Part shown: piece after piece, positions 9,901 through 17,885 of the stretch | Layout of the letters: the number at the start of each line of letters is the position of its first letter | Numbering within the stretch: position 1 is the first letter of the stretch | Assembly: GCA_900544095.1 (NCBI GenBank) | Contig: UQTV01000001.1 | Coordinates: 898,118-962,117, forward strand | DNA length: 64,000 nucleotides | DNA from: an uncultured Collinsella sp. | GTDB taxonomy: Bacteria > Actinomycetota > Coriobacteriia > Coriobacteriales > Coriobacteriaceae | Direction: 5' to 3' | Notes under the pieces: model-generated | The model's database searches: none | What the model was told of the DNA's origin: nothing | The model's input: the letters and a program-made list of their open reading frames with translations, nothing else | Program-made: the position numbers and the translations under genes

Positions 9901-10900
9901 GCAAGGGGTCCACCACGCCGCCGTTAAAATGACGATCAAGGATGCGCAGCGCCTCATCCGGCTGAAACGTCACGGGGTCGTCCGTCAGCGTCGACAGCAT
10001 GTCAGCCTTCATGTGGTCGATTTCGTCAAAGATGAATAGGCACTTCTCTGCAGCCGCCGCGTTAAAGAGCACAACGCCCGGACCGGTCACCGTATCGATT
10101 CTGTTGACGAGCTTTTGGGGTGTAAGGGCAATCACATGTGGCATGCTCTCGTCGTTGAGCAGCGCAGATGGCCAAATCTGAGGGATTACCTCCATGCCTC
10201 GCGTAATGTTCTTGAGTTCACAACTCACTGCCCAACGCAGGCTCGCATCGGCTAACGACAGCTTGTCCCACAGGCTGGGGGTCAGACAATCGACAACGTT
10301 TCCCAGACTTTTCTTTGTATCAAGAATGTGCAGAAGGTTATCGGCAACCTCCATAGTGTTACGCCATGCTCGCTTAATGACGCGATGAGAGCTCTCGTCA
10401 TCTGCTTCGATGGGACACGAGATTTCGCGCACGCCCACGGCACCCTTGCCGCGGGTGGCCTCAATCCAATTCAGATTGTTCTCGCCCGCGCGCGGAAGAT
10501 CGAACACCATGCGTGCCGCTTCATCACAACTCATGCCCTGGCCAGCCAACAATTCACGCACGCTTGCAACATAGTTGTCGCGATTGTCTTTACCCGGAAC
10601 AACAAACACCAAGGTACGGCGGCCGGGACACTTGTTAAAACAGCCCGACTCATCCCAGCCGCCGGCAATCAGGTCGGCCGTGACCTGCTCGGCCGTGTAG
10701 TTTTTGCCCGAGCCCGTCGTGGCGCCCAAAAAGTACAGGCCGTTGTTGTCCTGGTCCTTAGCGCCGTCCTGATCCTGGGGAACAAACAGCGCACGCTCAA
10801 AAAACTCGCGCATCGCCTTTTGACGTGCAAGATAGGGAGCAAGCTCCTTGTCGCCCGCAGACGACAGCATCGATTGACAGTTGAGTTCCCACGTAGCCAT
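6950..10900 (-). CDS. Large superfamily 2-type helicase with C-terminal nuclease-like domain
   Basis: The start at 10900 follows GGAGG by seven bases and gives 1316 residues. A P-loop GATTGSGKN (59-67) has Asn where Thr/Ser is usual; FDEID (291-295) is Walker B; CMSATW is a motif III-like element; AQAVGRLMRTS near residue 960 resembles motif VI. This is the DEAD/DinG/Cas3-like two-domain helicase plan with long insertions. The last 110 residues contain GDFEV (from 1211) and WIDFKHY (from 1226), the spacing of a PD-(D/E)XK nuclease core. It overlaps the next gene by 17 bases. An ATP-driven nucleic-acid unwinding and cutting enzyme is likely; the target is unknown. Confidence 0.75.
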   Translation of the reverse strand: MATWELNCQSMLSSAGDKELAPYLARQKAMREFFERALFVPQDQDGAKDQDNNGLYFLGATTGSGKNYTAEQVTADLIAGGWDESGCFNKCPGRRTLVFVVPGKDNRDNYVASVRELLAGQGMSCDEAARMVFDLPRAGENNLNWIEATRGKGAVGVREISCPIEADDESSHRVIKRAWRNTMEVADNLLHILDTKKSLGNVVDCLTPSLWDKLSLADASLRWAVSCELKNITRGMEVIPQIWPSALLNDESMPHVIALTPQKLVNRIDTVTGPGVVLFNAAAAEKCLFIFDEIDHMKADMLSTLTDDPVTFQPDEALRILDRHFNGGVVDPLLLGNRDQWMAVYTHASTSGDHKGSNAERNRVSRASVEEAAEGIAKDAENIQKALASCIKEMKLRPPFALSDEAKDEQLAGRRLFGSDDVSVGDNSVNPLCYKLNEDGTRNMITAHGANGQQTVNKAVRRARGVVRMVVGHLAICASLMDSLYYGSISYKDDLSRKNIIDALGIRNDQTSEKCFWNALMMALFFKNRKNDDIDAADDSMYAHGVDYLVMETTLDHMLTTYLTSHGIERMPEAYLASIAAKAPCVCMSATWSAPTVKNFNLDYLDEVHGVVRKDMWIGELNQEIVRQTKLFNKRAAKTYDIDVAWVDEDKNLAGMAALAGGAFGGAIVSPDETYGRAMEFFGGIGVSEGLAVRLRRKVADRVGTSDAKSIEFELERLSKALVAVSAWARGVARNEQQAGAVFTTRHMGNHGDFNSLALDLGREIVAELVIRNVKRPEASYEESLAEAKDMVPCFNAAEWDTGWDDTQKRLEMGQPTLMFINLSVGGFSKNLKYKVPESLCRMVRQVDCGFESIDCRPKMDLDFLYIESPTSRLTWGVEVDSTKFVQQALLGVIEQEELVARGEVPFTQKRRNVRLLLSGAKQSLPVRDTLSYQVEGARIVAQAVGRLMRTSVKMPHVQVMLDRKIAGDCDFSFLHDLPMGYELEQVVGACAAVNNHMADKKQHAANKQQNLAAFRNNLAKEKHEKLAWKVTSLDAREEDLAAFDGERDFYLHHFCLPWEDLASYPARKSTALHMPFAASGYAYAQGGACKVPHFEFPSYEGEPVEQIAARLEERCRYNEGLEGAKVRQVSQAAARVPELLSIREVRERWSHDGVPAALQPAATAHMTPYMFQAVYLGGLGESAGRAVFEAYYDGRYSLARGDAAHAETGGDFEVLDAAGNKTGVWIDFKHYRIGTYEAYRRSGGETTDAECFKAKAQKVGAKRLLIVNVLADEAALELRQKPIDDVGMVYSFPYMAADGAISLEMMEAIGRAIEA

Positions 10901-11034
10901 GGTCAAACCTCCGATTTAGTTGTTGCATGTGTTGAATACCATCCCGTGCGGACAAAAACTCACGCGAGGTGGTTGAGGTGGCGGCGTCTATGCCGCCGAG
11001 AAAGGGAAAGAAAAGAAAGAGAAACAGTCGGCGA

Positions 11035-11694
11035 TTACTCGCACGAAGCGAGCAGCTTCTTAAGATCGCACTCCAATGCCTCACGCTCCTCAACGTCCAT
11101 CACTGCAAGGGCGACACGCATCAGGGACACCTTGGCGGCAAGCTCCTTAACCTGGTCGGGGCGCTTGCTAAAGTGGTCGTAAATCCGCAGGGCCTCCCCG
11201 GCCGCCAGGTACTGCCACTTTTCCAACGAAGGCTTTTCGGACCTGCTCATGGCATCGACCCACTCGCCAAGACCCTGAAAACCGTTGCCCGTAGTCGTGC
11301 CGTTCATAACCACATCGAGCGGGCTCAGCAAGCAATCGGGCGATTTTTTGTACACCAATTTGGTGAGCATAAGCACCTGGGCAAGGTTGCGATACTTGTC
11401 CTGATCGGCATAGAGCACGTCGTTGTAGCAGGCGCACGCCTTAAGCAGCTCGTGGGCGGCAATGCGCTCCGGCCCATCAAACGGAACGCCGCGCAACAAG
11501 ACCCCAGCAAGATCGAATGCTTTGCCGCCCTGCACGATCTTGTCGAGCGCCGAGCCGTCCATCAAATCCGCCAGCCAAGCAAGCTCGGGCTGATACGGCC
11601 TATGCTCGTCCTTGTCCCCATGCTCCATCCAGCTGTTCACCAGCGCCAGGGCTTCAATCTCCCTCCCGTTCAGAAAGGGCGAATTCTCCCCCAT
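11035..11694 (-). CDS. Hypothetical protein in the ClpX-like/helicase operon
   Basis: A 219-residue soluble, mainly alpha-helical protein. The start at 11694 lies behind AGGA and inside the end of the AAA+ gene (25-base overlap), which indicates coupled translation. No motif is recognised. A 134-base gap with a small GGCGGC/GCCGCC hairpin separates it from the helicase. The position between an unfoldase-like ATPase and a helicase suggests an adaptor or structural subunit, but that is a guess. Confidence 0.6.
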   Translation of the reverse strand: MGENSPFLNGREIEALALVNSWMEHGDKDEHRPYQPELAWLADLMDGSALDKIVQGGKAFDLAGVLLRGVPFDGPERIAAHELLKACACYNDVLYADQDKYRNLAQVLMLTKLVYKKSPDCLLSPLDVVMNGTTTGNGFQGLGEWVDAMSRSEKPSLEKWQYLAAGEALRIYDHFSKRPDQVKELAAKVSLMRVALAVMDVEEREALECDLKKLLASCE

Positions 11695-12803
11695 CTCTTC
11701 CTGCAAAAACCCCGCGGCTCATGAGAGCGCTCGTACGCAACCGCAAGTTCCCCGTCGCTCACGACCAAGGTCGCACGGGAAATATAGGTATCTTCCCGCA
11801 TGTCCCTCCAGGCGTACATCATAAGGGGACGCAGCTGACGGAGCATGCCGCGCGCGCCGGCACCTTCCTTAACCGCGCGCTTCGCCGCAAGGCGAGCAGC
11901 ATCTGCCGTCAGCTCCATCTTGGCGCCATTTCCCATCATATTGTTGTGCTTGGGTAGGTACTGTTCATACGCAATCTGGACCAGATCGTCCACGCTCAAG
12001 GCGTTAAAGTTAATCACCGAGCCAATGCGCCCGCACAGCTCGGACATAATACCCCAAGTCTCAACATCCTCGATGGTCGCACTGTCTCGCAGCTCGTTTG
12101 CCGATTTTGCGGCGGTGCGCACGGCGGCATACGAGGATCCGAAGCCGACCGTGGTGCCAGACTTGTCACCCAGGCGCTTGCGCACCAGAGCGTCCAAGCC
12201 CATAAAGGCGCCGCCCAAAATGCAGACAACCTGATCGAGGTTGAGCGTCTTAATAGCCGCACTCTTGGAGGTATCACATTCGAACGGCATCTCCCCGCCT
12301 TCCAAAAGCTTAAGGAACGACTGCGATGGACTAAAACTCGATGCAACTTCTCCCCCATCGGGTTCGACACGAACCGCCTTGTCAAACTCGTCAAAGAGCA
12401 CCAAACAAATTTCACCGGGATTCGCAGCCTGATAGTCCGCGACCTGCGATAGGCAGTTGATCATGCTGGCACCGCGCCAGCCCTCGCCCGTCATGGTGGA
12501 GACATCGAACACGAACAGCTTGAGCCCTGCGGCATCTGCCACGGCCTTGATGGTGTGGGTCTTTCCCGTACCAGTGGAACCCATCACCAAAATGGCGGCG
12601 GGCGAAAGAACGTCGCGCGGATCGGCGCCGCGTGCCAACATCACGCAGCGGTTAACCTCAAAGCTCAGCGCCGTCACAAAGGCCTCCAAGCTTCCTTCGT
12701 GGCCAATAACACTCTGACGCGTCTGCTCCACCAGACGCGAGGGCGCAATTCGAGTGAGCAGGTCCCGGTAGCGATCGATGTTTCGATACTGCTTCTGAGC
12801 CAT
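11670..12803 (-). CDS. ClpX-like AAA+ unfoldase without zinc-binding domain
   Basis: A 377-residue AAA+ protein starting behind AAAGGA. It follows ClpX closely: VIGHEGSLEAF near residue 32, Walker A GSTGTGKT (75-82), a pore-region-like TMTGEGWRG (104-111), Walker B LVLFDEFDK (134-142), FLKLLEGGEMPF (163-174), GAFMGLDALVRKRLG (198-212), an arginine finger in ELCGRI (R259) and sensor 2 GARGM (316-320). The loop that in ClpX carries IGF and docks onto ClpP reads TVGFGSS (218-224). The N-terminal C4 zinc domain used for substrate selection is absent. It should unfold or remodel proteins and may feed a ClpP. The only ClpP in the window is at 33143-33745. Very probably not the housekeeping ClpX. 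Confidence 0.85.
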   Translation of the reverse strand: MAQKQYRNIDRYRDLLTRIAPSRLVEQTRQSVIGHEGSLEAFVTALSFEVNRCVMLARGADPRDVLSPAAILVMGSTGTGKTHTIKAVADAAGLKLFVFDVSTMTGEGWRGASMINCLSQVADYQAANPGEICLVLFDEFDKAVRVEPDGGEVASSFSPSQSFLKLLEGGEMPFECDTSKSAAIKTLNLDQVVCILGGAFMGLDALVRKRLGDKSGTTVGFGSSYAAVRTAAKSANELRDSATIEDVETWGIMSELCGRIGSVINFNALSVDDLVQIAYEQYLPKHNNMMGNGAKMELTADAARLAAKRAVKEGAGARGMLRQLRPLMMYAWRDMREDTYISRATLVVSDGELAVAYERSHEPRGFCRKRWGRIRPF

Positions 12804-12864
12804 GGGTGTTTTCCTTTCTATATTGGTTTTCTTACCTATGACGTGGCCCCGAGCCCATAAACTC

Positions 12865-13071
12865 CTACAGTGCCAGCGATGTCGCCGACTCCAGATAGAT
12901 CACGTTGCCCGGCTGGGTAAAGACCGGAATGTGGTAGAGCAGCTGCAAAATGCCCTGCTTGAGCAGCGGAAACAGTGTGGGATGCAACACTTCGTACATC
13001 AGGGCACCAGCCATAAGAGCGGTAAGTACGGCAAGCAGCAAAAGCTTTTGAGCGTCAGAGAATACCGACAT
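12865..13071 (-). CDS. Small membrane protein
   Basis: A 68-residue product starting at 13071 behind AAAGGA. One clear membrane segment covers residues about 8-26, with a second, weaker amphipathic or hydrophobic stretch around 33-50. The size and hydrophobic pattern resemble small pilin-like or holin-like proteins, but no signature decides this. It lies in the cassette 1 operon between the polytopic membrane protein and the ClpX-like gene. Confidence 0.55.
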   Translation of the reverse strand: MSVFSDAQKLLLLAVLTALMAGALMYEVLHPTLFPLLKQGILQLLYHIPVFTQPGNVIYLESATSLAL

Positions 13072-13115
13072 GGTCGTTCCTTTCTTTATGCGAGATATTT
13101 GGATTGCGTTGTGGG

Positions 13116-13853
13116 TTAGCGACTCATAGCGATGGCAATGCCAATAACCGCGATAACCACGGGGATCGCAAGCGATGCAAACAGAATCCCGGCAAAAAGG
13201 CCCACCACCAGCGCGCACACGATGATGGCCAGCGTGGTGGGTACAAGCGCAAGCAGAGGAGTAACCACGCAGACGGATGCAAAGCGAAGCCCGTGGAACA
13301 AGCACTCATGAGGGAATAAAGCCTTGAGGACCCCTTCGACAATTCGCCACTCGACAATCGTTCCGATGGTTAAGACAACAGCCCAAAGCAGGTAATCATT
13401 GGCGCGGGAATCCGAAGCCATCTTTCCGGTAACGCCGGCCCACCAATCAAATACGGCGGCATAGCCCAGCAAACAGACAATCGCACAGACGACGGATGCA
13501 AATGCGCCGGCACCCTCAATTACACCGAGCAGCTCGCACATGTCGGATTCGCGCCCTCCCGTTAACAACACGATCCATTTGTGGGCAAGCGCCGCAACAA
13601 ACGCCGCGCCCAGCACAACCCAGTACACCCTAAACGCCACCAGGCGCCATGAATGGAGCGGGATCACCGTGTTGCTCTCGCTAATCTCGAACATAAACCC
13701 GCCGAGCCACGTCGTCAGCAAGCACATCATGTCGACGGCGACCACGTAGAGTACAACCGCAAAGACAGTTTGCAGAATCATGCCGAAAATATTCATCGCC
13801 GTTGGCTTCTTGGGGGCGTCCGGCTCGATTCTGTACATGTCGCATCCGTTCAT
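13116..13853 (-). CDS. Polytopic membrane protein, first gene of cassette 1 operon
   Basis: The start at 13853 has AAAGGA seven bases upstream, giving 245 residues. About six hydrophobic segments are visible (near 20-45, 60-85, 105-135, 150-175, 190-215, 218-243). No motif is recognised. It may be a distant relative of the membrane protein at 16523-17347, with the same length range and a similar SRANDYLLWAVVLTIG-type segment in the middle. As first gene of the operon divergent from 14076-15662, it may anchor a complex in the membrane. Confidence 0.65.
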   Translation of the reverse strand: MNGCDMYRIEPDAPKKPTAMNIFGMILQTVFAVVLYVVAVDMMCLLTTWLGGFMFEISESNTVIPLHSWRLVAFRVYWVVLGAAFVAALAHKWIVLLTGGRESDMCELLGVIEGAGAFASVVCAIVCLLGYAAVFDWWAGVTGKMASDSRANDYLLWAVVLTIGTIVEWRIVEGVLKALFPHECLFHGLRFASVCVVTPLLALVPTTLAIIVCALVVGLFAGILFASLAIPVVIAVIGIAIAMSR

Positions 13854-13922
13854 TAGCTGTCCTTTCATTGCTGATGACATATTGGTCCGAAAGCCCGTTC
13901 TTTTTTAGAATTTTTTTTCTAA

Positions 13923-13957
13923 AAGCTTAACGCAGTTGATACCCCCGTGGGTTAAGC
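13923..13957. promoter_or_regulatory. Inverted repeat in the divergent promoter region of cassette 1
   Basis: AGCTTAAC and GTTAAGCT form a perfect 8-base inverted repeat separated by 19 bases, between the divergent starts at 13853 and 14076. Next to it lies a palindrome with TTAGAA and TTCTAA half-sites (13916-13923 side). The spacing and place suit an operator for a dimeric regulator; this is inference. Confidence 0.35.
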
Positions 13958-14075
13958 TATAAACACTCAATTTCAAATTCATCGGAGTTGGGCTGATAAT
14001 ATGAATTGACCGCGTCGTGCCATTGCCAACAACGACGCACTCCATATCGCACAACGCATGTCCGAGGAGGCAATC

Positions 14076-15662
14076 GTGCTTCTGTCTCGCGCAGAACAAG
14101 CAAAGCTAGGCCTTTATCATGCCTACAATCAGGATCCAGAGCCTCATAGCAGCGCATTTCTTGCAAACCTGGTTTCCTTTATGGTCTCAAAACTCCAGCC
14201 AACGCTAAAAACTCATACGCTTATCGAGCTGTGCTGCCGAGATTTTGAGTTTGCCCAAGATTATGCAAATGGACCCGCATGGTCTATCTGGGGCATCGAC
14301 CTTAAGGACCCCGAAAGCACCGACTTTAGAACTCGCGGCACATCCGCTGATCCGTCTTTTACATTTACCAAAGCCGATGTCTTTGCCTCAACGCCAGAAT
14401 CGGGTGCCGTGCCCCGTACCGATGAGCCCACGCTCATCTACTGCAGACCCCCCGAGCAAATCCCCCTCACTCAATTTGAGCCCTCGCTCGAAATTGCAGA
14501 TGAGCATGTTCGGGATTTCCTTACGTCGAGGGCCCGTCAACTGCAAACACTTGTCGATGTACCAAGCCCGCTTTCGGTCAGCGAATGGTATTACGTTTTT
14601 CTCGCTGCTTCCCTTGCGTGTGAACGCCCGGATTCCATTGCGGTCGTACAAGTCTCCAACCGATTGCTCAACCTGGCACGCGCCGCAGACGGGCGCCGCC
14701 TGCTCTGCCAGCTTGGACTATTGACAGCGATAGTGTTACTTCCCAATACGATCGCCGCCAATAGCGATGGCTACGCCTTACTATTTCTGAGCGACCGTAA
14801 ACCCAACGAGCCATATTTCCTCTTTGATGGGCGGTCATTTGACAACAAGCCCATGACAAGCGAGCTCATGCATCAGATCCAAGACTCGATTAGTTATGCT
14901 TACGCCAAGACAACCGATGTGACGCATTGGCGTCTCGGCGATCGAGGTGCCGAAAAAATCTGGCCTTTACTTCCCAGTGCTAAAAGCACCTCTTTTGCAG
15001 AGGAGTCCTTCGTTCGCTTTGGCAGCGTAGCGGACATACGCCGCGGCATTCCCCGTAGCACTCTTTTAAAGATGCCACAGATGGGTCTTAGCAGAACGGA
15101 CCGACGAATTGACTGCTACTACCTATCGCTTAAACACTTAGTCGATGGAACGGTTATCGGTTTCGAAGATCTACCCGAGCGCGTATCCGACACGGATATT
15201 TACGATATGGGCGATACGGATCCAGGTCTTTTCTATCGTCTCAAACCGCTGGGCGAGTATGAAACCTGCATACTGATCTCACGCTTCGGACCACCATTTA
15301 AGCTGGCCCTCGTAGTGCCGGGAAGCATGAGGCGCGAGCCGGTGCCTCAGAAACCTCAGTTATGCCCTAAACTCATTGTCCCCTGCGATGTCGTCTTCTG
15401 CGCATCCTTTAAAGATGAACTACTAGCACGATTCTTCTTAGCCTACCTGTCATCCGATGAAGGACAGCAGAAACTCTTAGCCTCCTCACACGGAGACTCG
15501 CTTGCGCAGCTATCTCCTAAAGACCTGCGAAGCATGACCGTGCCTGTTCCCGGGCAAGCAGAACAGGAGCGCTGCGCGCAAGAGTACGAAGCAAAACAGC
15601 GCGCCTACGAGGATGCCCTTAAGCAGGCGGGACATTACGCCGCGAGTAAGGGGACGATGTAA
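14076..15662 (+). CDS. Degenerate N6-methylase/specificity-like protein (HsdM-HsdS-like), cassette 1
   Basis: The GTG at 14076 is chosen because GAGGAGG lies five bases upstream; an ATG at 14058 lies before that site. The 528-residue product has a methyltransferase-like N-terminal half with LIELCCRDFEFA where motif I (DPxxGxG) should be and YCRPPEQ where NPPY/F should be, then the HsdM-like VSEWYYVFLAASLA...IVLLPNT strand order. The C-terminal half (from about residue 310) begins FGSVADIRRGIPRST and ends PKDLRSMTVPVP plus a helical tail, as in type I specificity subunits. Key catalytic residues are missing, so methylation is unlikely; DNA recognition is plausible. It is divergent from the cassette 1 operon and resembles 36585-38024 in architecture. 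Confidence 0.65.
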   Translation: MLLSRAEQAKLGLYHAYNQDPEPHSSAFLANLVSFMVSKLQPTLKTHTLIELCCRDFEFAQDYANGPAWSIWGIDLKDPESTDFRTRGTSADPSFTFTKADVFASTPESGAVPRTDEPTLIYCRPPEQIPLTQFEPSLEIADEHVRDFLTSRARQLQTLVDVPSPLSVSEWYYVFLAASLACERPDSIAVVQVSNRLLNLARAADGRRLLCQLGLLTAIVLLPNTIAANSDGYALLFLSDRKPNEPYFLFDGRSFDNKPMTSELMHQIQDSISYAYAKTTDVTHWRLGDRGAEKIWPLLPSAKSTSFAEESFVRFGSVADIRRGIPRSTLLKMPQMGLSRTDRRIDCYYLSLKHLVDGTVIGFEDLPERVSDTDIYDMGDTDPGLFYRLKPLGEYETCILISRFGPPFKLALVVPGSMRREPVPQKPQLCPKLIVPCDVVFCASFKDELLARFFLAYLSSDEGQQKLLASSHGDSLAQLSPKDLRSMTVPVPGQAEQERCAQEYEAKQRAYEDALKQAGHYAASKGTM

Positions 15663-15671
15663 CGGCCGGGG

Positions 15672-15708
15672 TTGACAGGCTGTCCGGACTTTTCCGACAG
15701 CCTGTCAA
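15672..15708. terminator. Perfect 13-bp hairpin between convergent genes
   Basis: TTGACAGGCTGTC and its exact complement are separated by 11 bases, ten bases after the stop at 15662 and facing the stop at 15734. No T-run follows, so it may be a weak or factor-dependent terminator. Confidence 0.5.
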
Positions 15709-15733
15709 TCAGGCGCGCCGATCAGCGCGGCGG

Positions 15734-16351
15734 CTAAAGATTCTCATCGGACTTCGAGCTAGCTTTGACCGCCTCTTCACCCGCGATCAGGTCCCTAACC
15801 GTTATATGCGCACTGTACGTAGCATCCTCAATCTTTTCCATAACATCAGGGTCGCAAGTTCCCCAAATTTCTTTAAGGACTCGAGCCAATCCCCAAGCAG
15901 CGCTGAGCAGGACGTCAACATCCTTTAGATCTAAGTGGTTGATCGTAAAGGGACAGTACTCGCGCTCCAGCAGATAGGTGTCAACGGCGTCAATTGCCTC
16001 AGCCGCGTACCGCTCAAGATCGGGATGGGGATGGAAGGCGCACAGCGCCTTGTACGGATCGGTCGGCTCAATCCAATACAGCGTTGTCGCATCCTCGCAT
16101 TTCTCGAGCGGATAACGCTCAACCGCCTTCTCCCAACTTTCATACCAGGGATCGGCATCGCCGTCCGTCATTGACTTGCAAAGATCGATCGCCGCAGAAA
16201 CAGTCGCACACGAATATCTATAGCTGGCGTCTTTCTTAAACTCATCATTGAGCTCGACGTCGCCAGACAGCTCCGCCTCCATGATCAGGAACGGGCCGTC
16301 ATCATCCGTAATGTTCATGGGATAGTTGTTGCACTCATAGTTCGGGTACAT
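15734..16351 (-). CDS. Hypothetical acidic protein
   Basis: A 205-residue, Asp/Glu-rich soluble protein starting at 16351 behind GGAG. No known motif is visible; it contains WYESWEKAVERYP and a helical C-terminal half. It ends convergent with the methylase-like gene of cassette 1. A tandem inverted-repeat element lies upstream. I cannot assign a function. Confidence 0.55.
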   Translation of the reverse strand: MYPNYECNNYPMNITDDDGPFLIMEAELSGDVELNDEFKKDASYRYSCATVSAAIDLCKSMTDGDADPWYESWEKAVERYPLEKCEDATTLYWIEPTDPYKALCAFHPHPDLERYAAEAIDAVDTYLLEREYCPFTINHLDLKDVDVLLSAAWGLARVLKEIWGTCDPDVMEKIEDATYSAHITVRDLIAGEEAVKASSKSDENL

Positions 16352-16437
16352 TTTGTCTCCAATCAACCGTTCGGACACATTAACAAGCAATATCAAAACC
16401 GCGCTCACGCGGAGGGCCGTCGTCCTCGCGCCAATCT

Positions 16438-16510
16438 GCAAGTTTTTCTCATCGCGTGAAAAGAACTTGCGATTTCTGCAAGTTTTTCTCACGCTACGAT
16501 AAGAACTCGC
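16438..16510. repeat. Two tandem copies of a 13-7-13 inverted repeat
   Basis: Each unit has arms GCAAGTTTTTCTC and its near complement (minus strand GCRAGTTCTTWTC) around a 7-base spacer: 16438-16470 and 16478-16510, a 40-base period. It lies between the stop of the membrane gene (16523) and the start of 15734-16351. It could be a double operator, a REP-type element or two RNA hairpins. Confidence 0.75.
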
Positions 16511-16522
16511 ATGATCGCCCCG

Positions 16523-17347
16523 CTACCTGCGCCACGAGGCAGCAAGGATAACGGGAATCCCGGCAAGGCACACCACCAGGGCCACGGCTGCGAACGCGAG
16601 CGCGATGGCCACGCTCACGACGACATAGGCCACGGCGATGAAGGCCAGCGCCAGCAGGCAGGCGAGCAGCTCGGCCACGTAGCACAGCACCAGGTTCGAG
16701 CTCGCGCGCTTCAGCAGGACGTCGGCGAGGCGGACAAGCTCGACGGCAAAGCCGCTGCCGAAATTGCGTCCGGGGCCCTTGGCGAGAAACCACTTGAACA
16801 GGCACATCAGGGCGCAGCCCAGCATGATCATGATGGAAACGGCCCATACATTGTGCCCCGACTCAACAAGGCCCTGGTCACCCATCGCACTGCCGTTGAT
16901 GAGCCAACTCGTTCCATAGCCCATGAACAGCATCGCCAACAGCAAACAAGCGCTCACCGCGGCGAGAAGGCGCGACACGCGCCTGCTGAACACCGGGGCA
17001 TCGCAGCTGAGCCCAAAACCCTCGCGGACGCGCCAAACGGTATGGTAGGCCGGGTACGCCGCGACGAGCGCGGCCACGAGCATTGACGCCCAATCGGACC
17101 CAGGCGCCGCCGACGCGTACTCCGCAATCGCGGAAACGGAGCAGTTGGTGTGGAACGACTCGTTCAGGAACAGCGCGACCTCGCCCTTCCAGACGCAGAA
17201 CGGAGCGGCGACAGAGGCGATACCGACGGCGGCGAATGCGGCGGCGGCGATGAGCAGCGCGCCCTGCACGAGCTTGACGACCTCGCCTTTGGCGGTGCGG
17301 GGTGCAGACTCAACGGCGCTGGACGGAATTTGGATAGAAGTGTTCAT
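16523..17347 (-). CDS. Polytopic membrane protein
   Basis: A 274-residue protein starting behind AAAGGA. About six hydrophobic segments (near 25-50, 85-105, 130-155, 165-195, 215-245, 248-270) follow a polar N-terminus of about 22 residues. No family is recognised. The middle segment GHNVWAVSIMIMLG and the C-terminal double hydrophobic run recall the cassette 1 membrane protein (13116-13853), so they may be distant paralogues. It may form a transcription unit with the upstream 17450-17755 gene. Confidence 0.6.
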   Translation of the reverse strand: MNTSIQIPSSAVESAPRTAKGEVVKLVQGALLIAAAAFAAVGIASVAAPFCVWKGEVALFLNESFHTNCSVSAIAEYASAAPGSDWASMLVAALVAAYPAYHTVWRVREGFGLSCDAPVFSRRVSRLLAAVSACLLLAMLFMGYGTSWLINGSAMGDQGLVESGHNVWAVSIMIMLGCALMCLFKWFLAKGPGRNFGSGFAVELVRLADVLLKRASSNLVLCYVAELLACLLALAFIAVAYVVVSVAIALAFAAVALVVCLAGIPVILAASWRR

Positions 17348-17449
17348 GTTTTTCCTTTCAAAGAAGGCTACGTTCGCAAGCTAATGTAAGAAAACACTGT
17401 CTTCGAGGGATTGAACAAGGCTGTTGCCCCCAGAGACAAACAAATGTTG

Positions 17450-17755
17450 TTATCGGCATATTGGCCGCTCGGGCACTTCATCATTACGCATTTGTAATTC
17501 ATCAAATCGCAGGGTCTCTTTACGCTCAAGCAGAACAGATTGAATAAGCTCGTGGACGGCGGCATTGCAGTAGCACAACGACTCCCACGTGGCCAACAAG
17601 TCGTCACCAACTCCCTTGCAAGCAACAGAGGAGTCCTCGAGCTCATAGGCAAGATCAATTGCCTCGTCAACCATCTGCTTCATCTGCAACAGCGTGCACG
17701 TGAGATTCGCCTCATTCGACTCGTCGCAAATATAAATACAATTGGACTCAAGCAT
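17450..17755 (-). CDS. Hypothetical small Cys-containing protein
   Basis: A 101-residue protein starting at 17755 behind AGGGAGA. It is predicted mostly helical, acidic, with several cysteines (CIYIC, LTC, CKG, CYC). No known domain. It lies just downstream of the helicase terminator and 100 bases upstream of the membrane protein gene, so the two may be cotranscribed. Confidence 0.5.
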   Translation of the reverse strand: MLESNCIYICDESNEANLTCTLLQMKQMVDEAIDLAYELEDSSVACKGVGDDLLATWESLCYCNAAVHELIQSVLLERKETLRFDELQMRNDEVPERPICR

Positions 17756-17803
17756 CTTTGAATCTCCCTTCAAACAACTGACACCTGCAGAATAGTGAAA
17801 AGA

Positions 17804-17851
17804 GATAAAAAGCAACCCGCAATCTACCGCTATATAGCGTTAGATTGCGGG
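17804..17851 (-). terminator. Rho-independent terminator of the WYL-helicase operon
   Basis: On the minus strand CCCGCAATCTA pairs perfectly with TAGATTGCGGG around a 14-base loop, followed by TTGCTTTTTATC. It lies 35 bases after the helicase stop at 17886. Confidence 0.8.
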
Positions 17852-17885
17852 CTTTACCCTAAAACTCACTTGACTTTGAGATGGC

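Noticed and set aside
16438..16510. Two-unit CRISPR array
   Set aside because: Only two units, the whole 40-base period is repeated with no unique spacer, and no cas genes are near.
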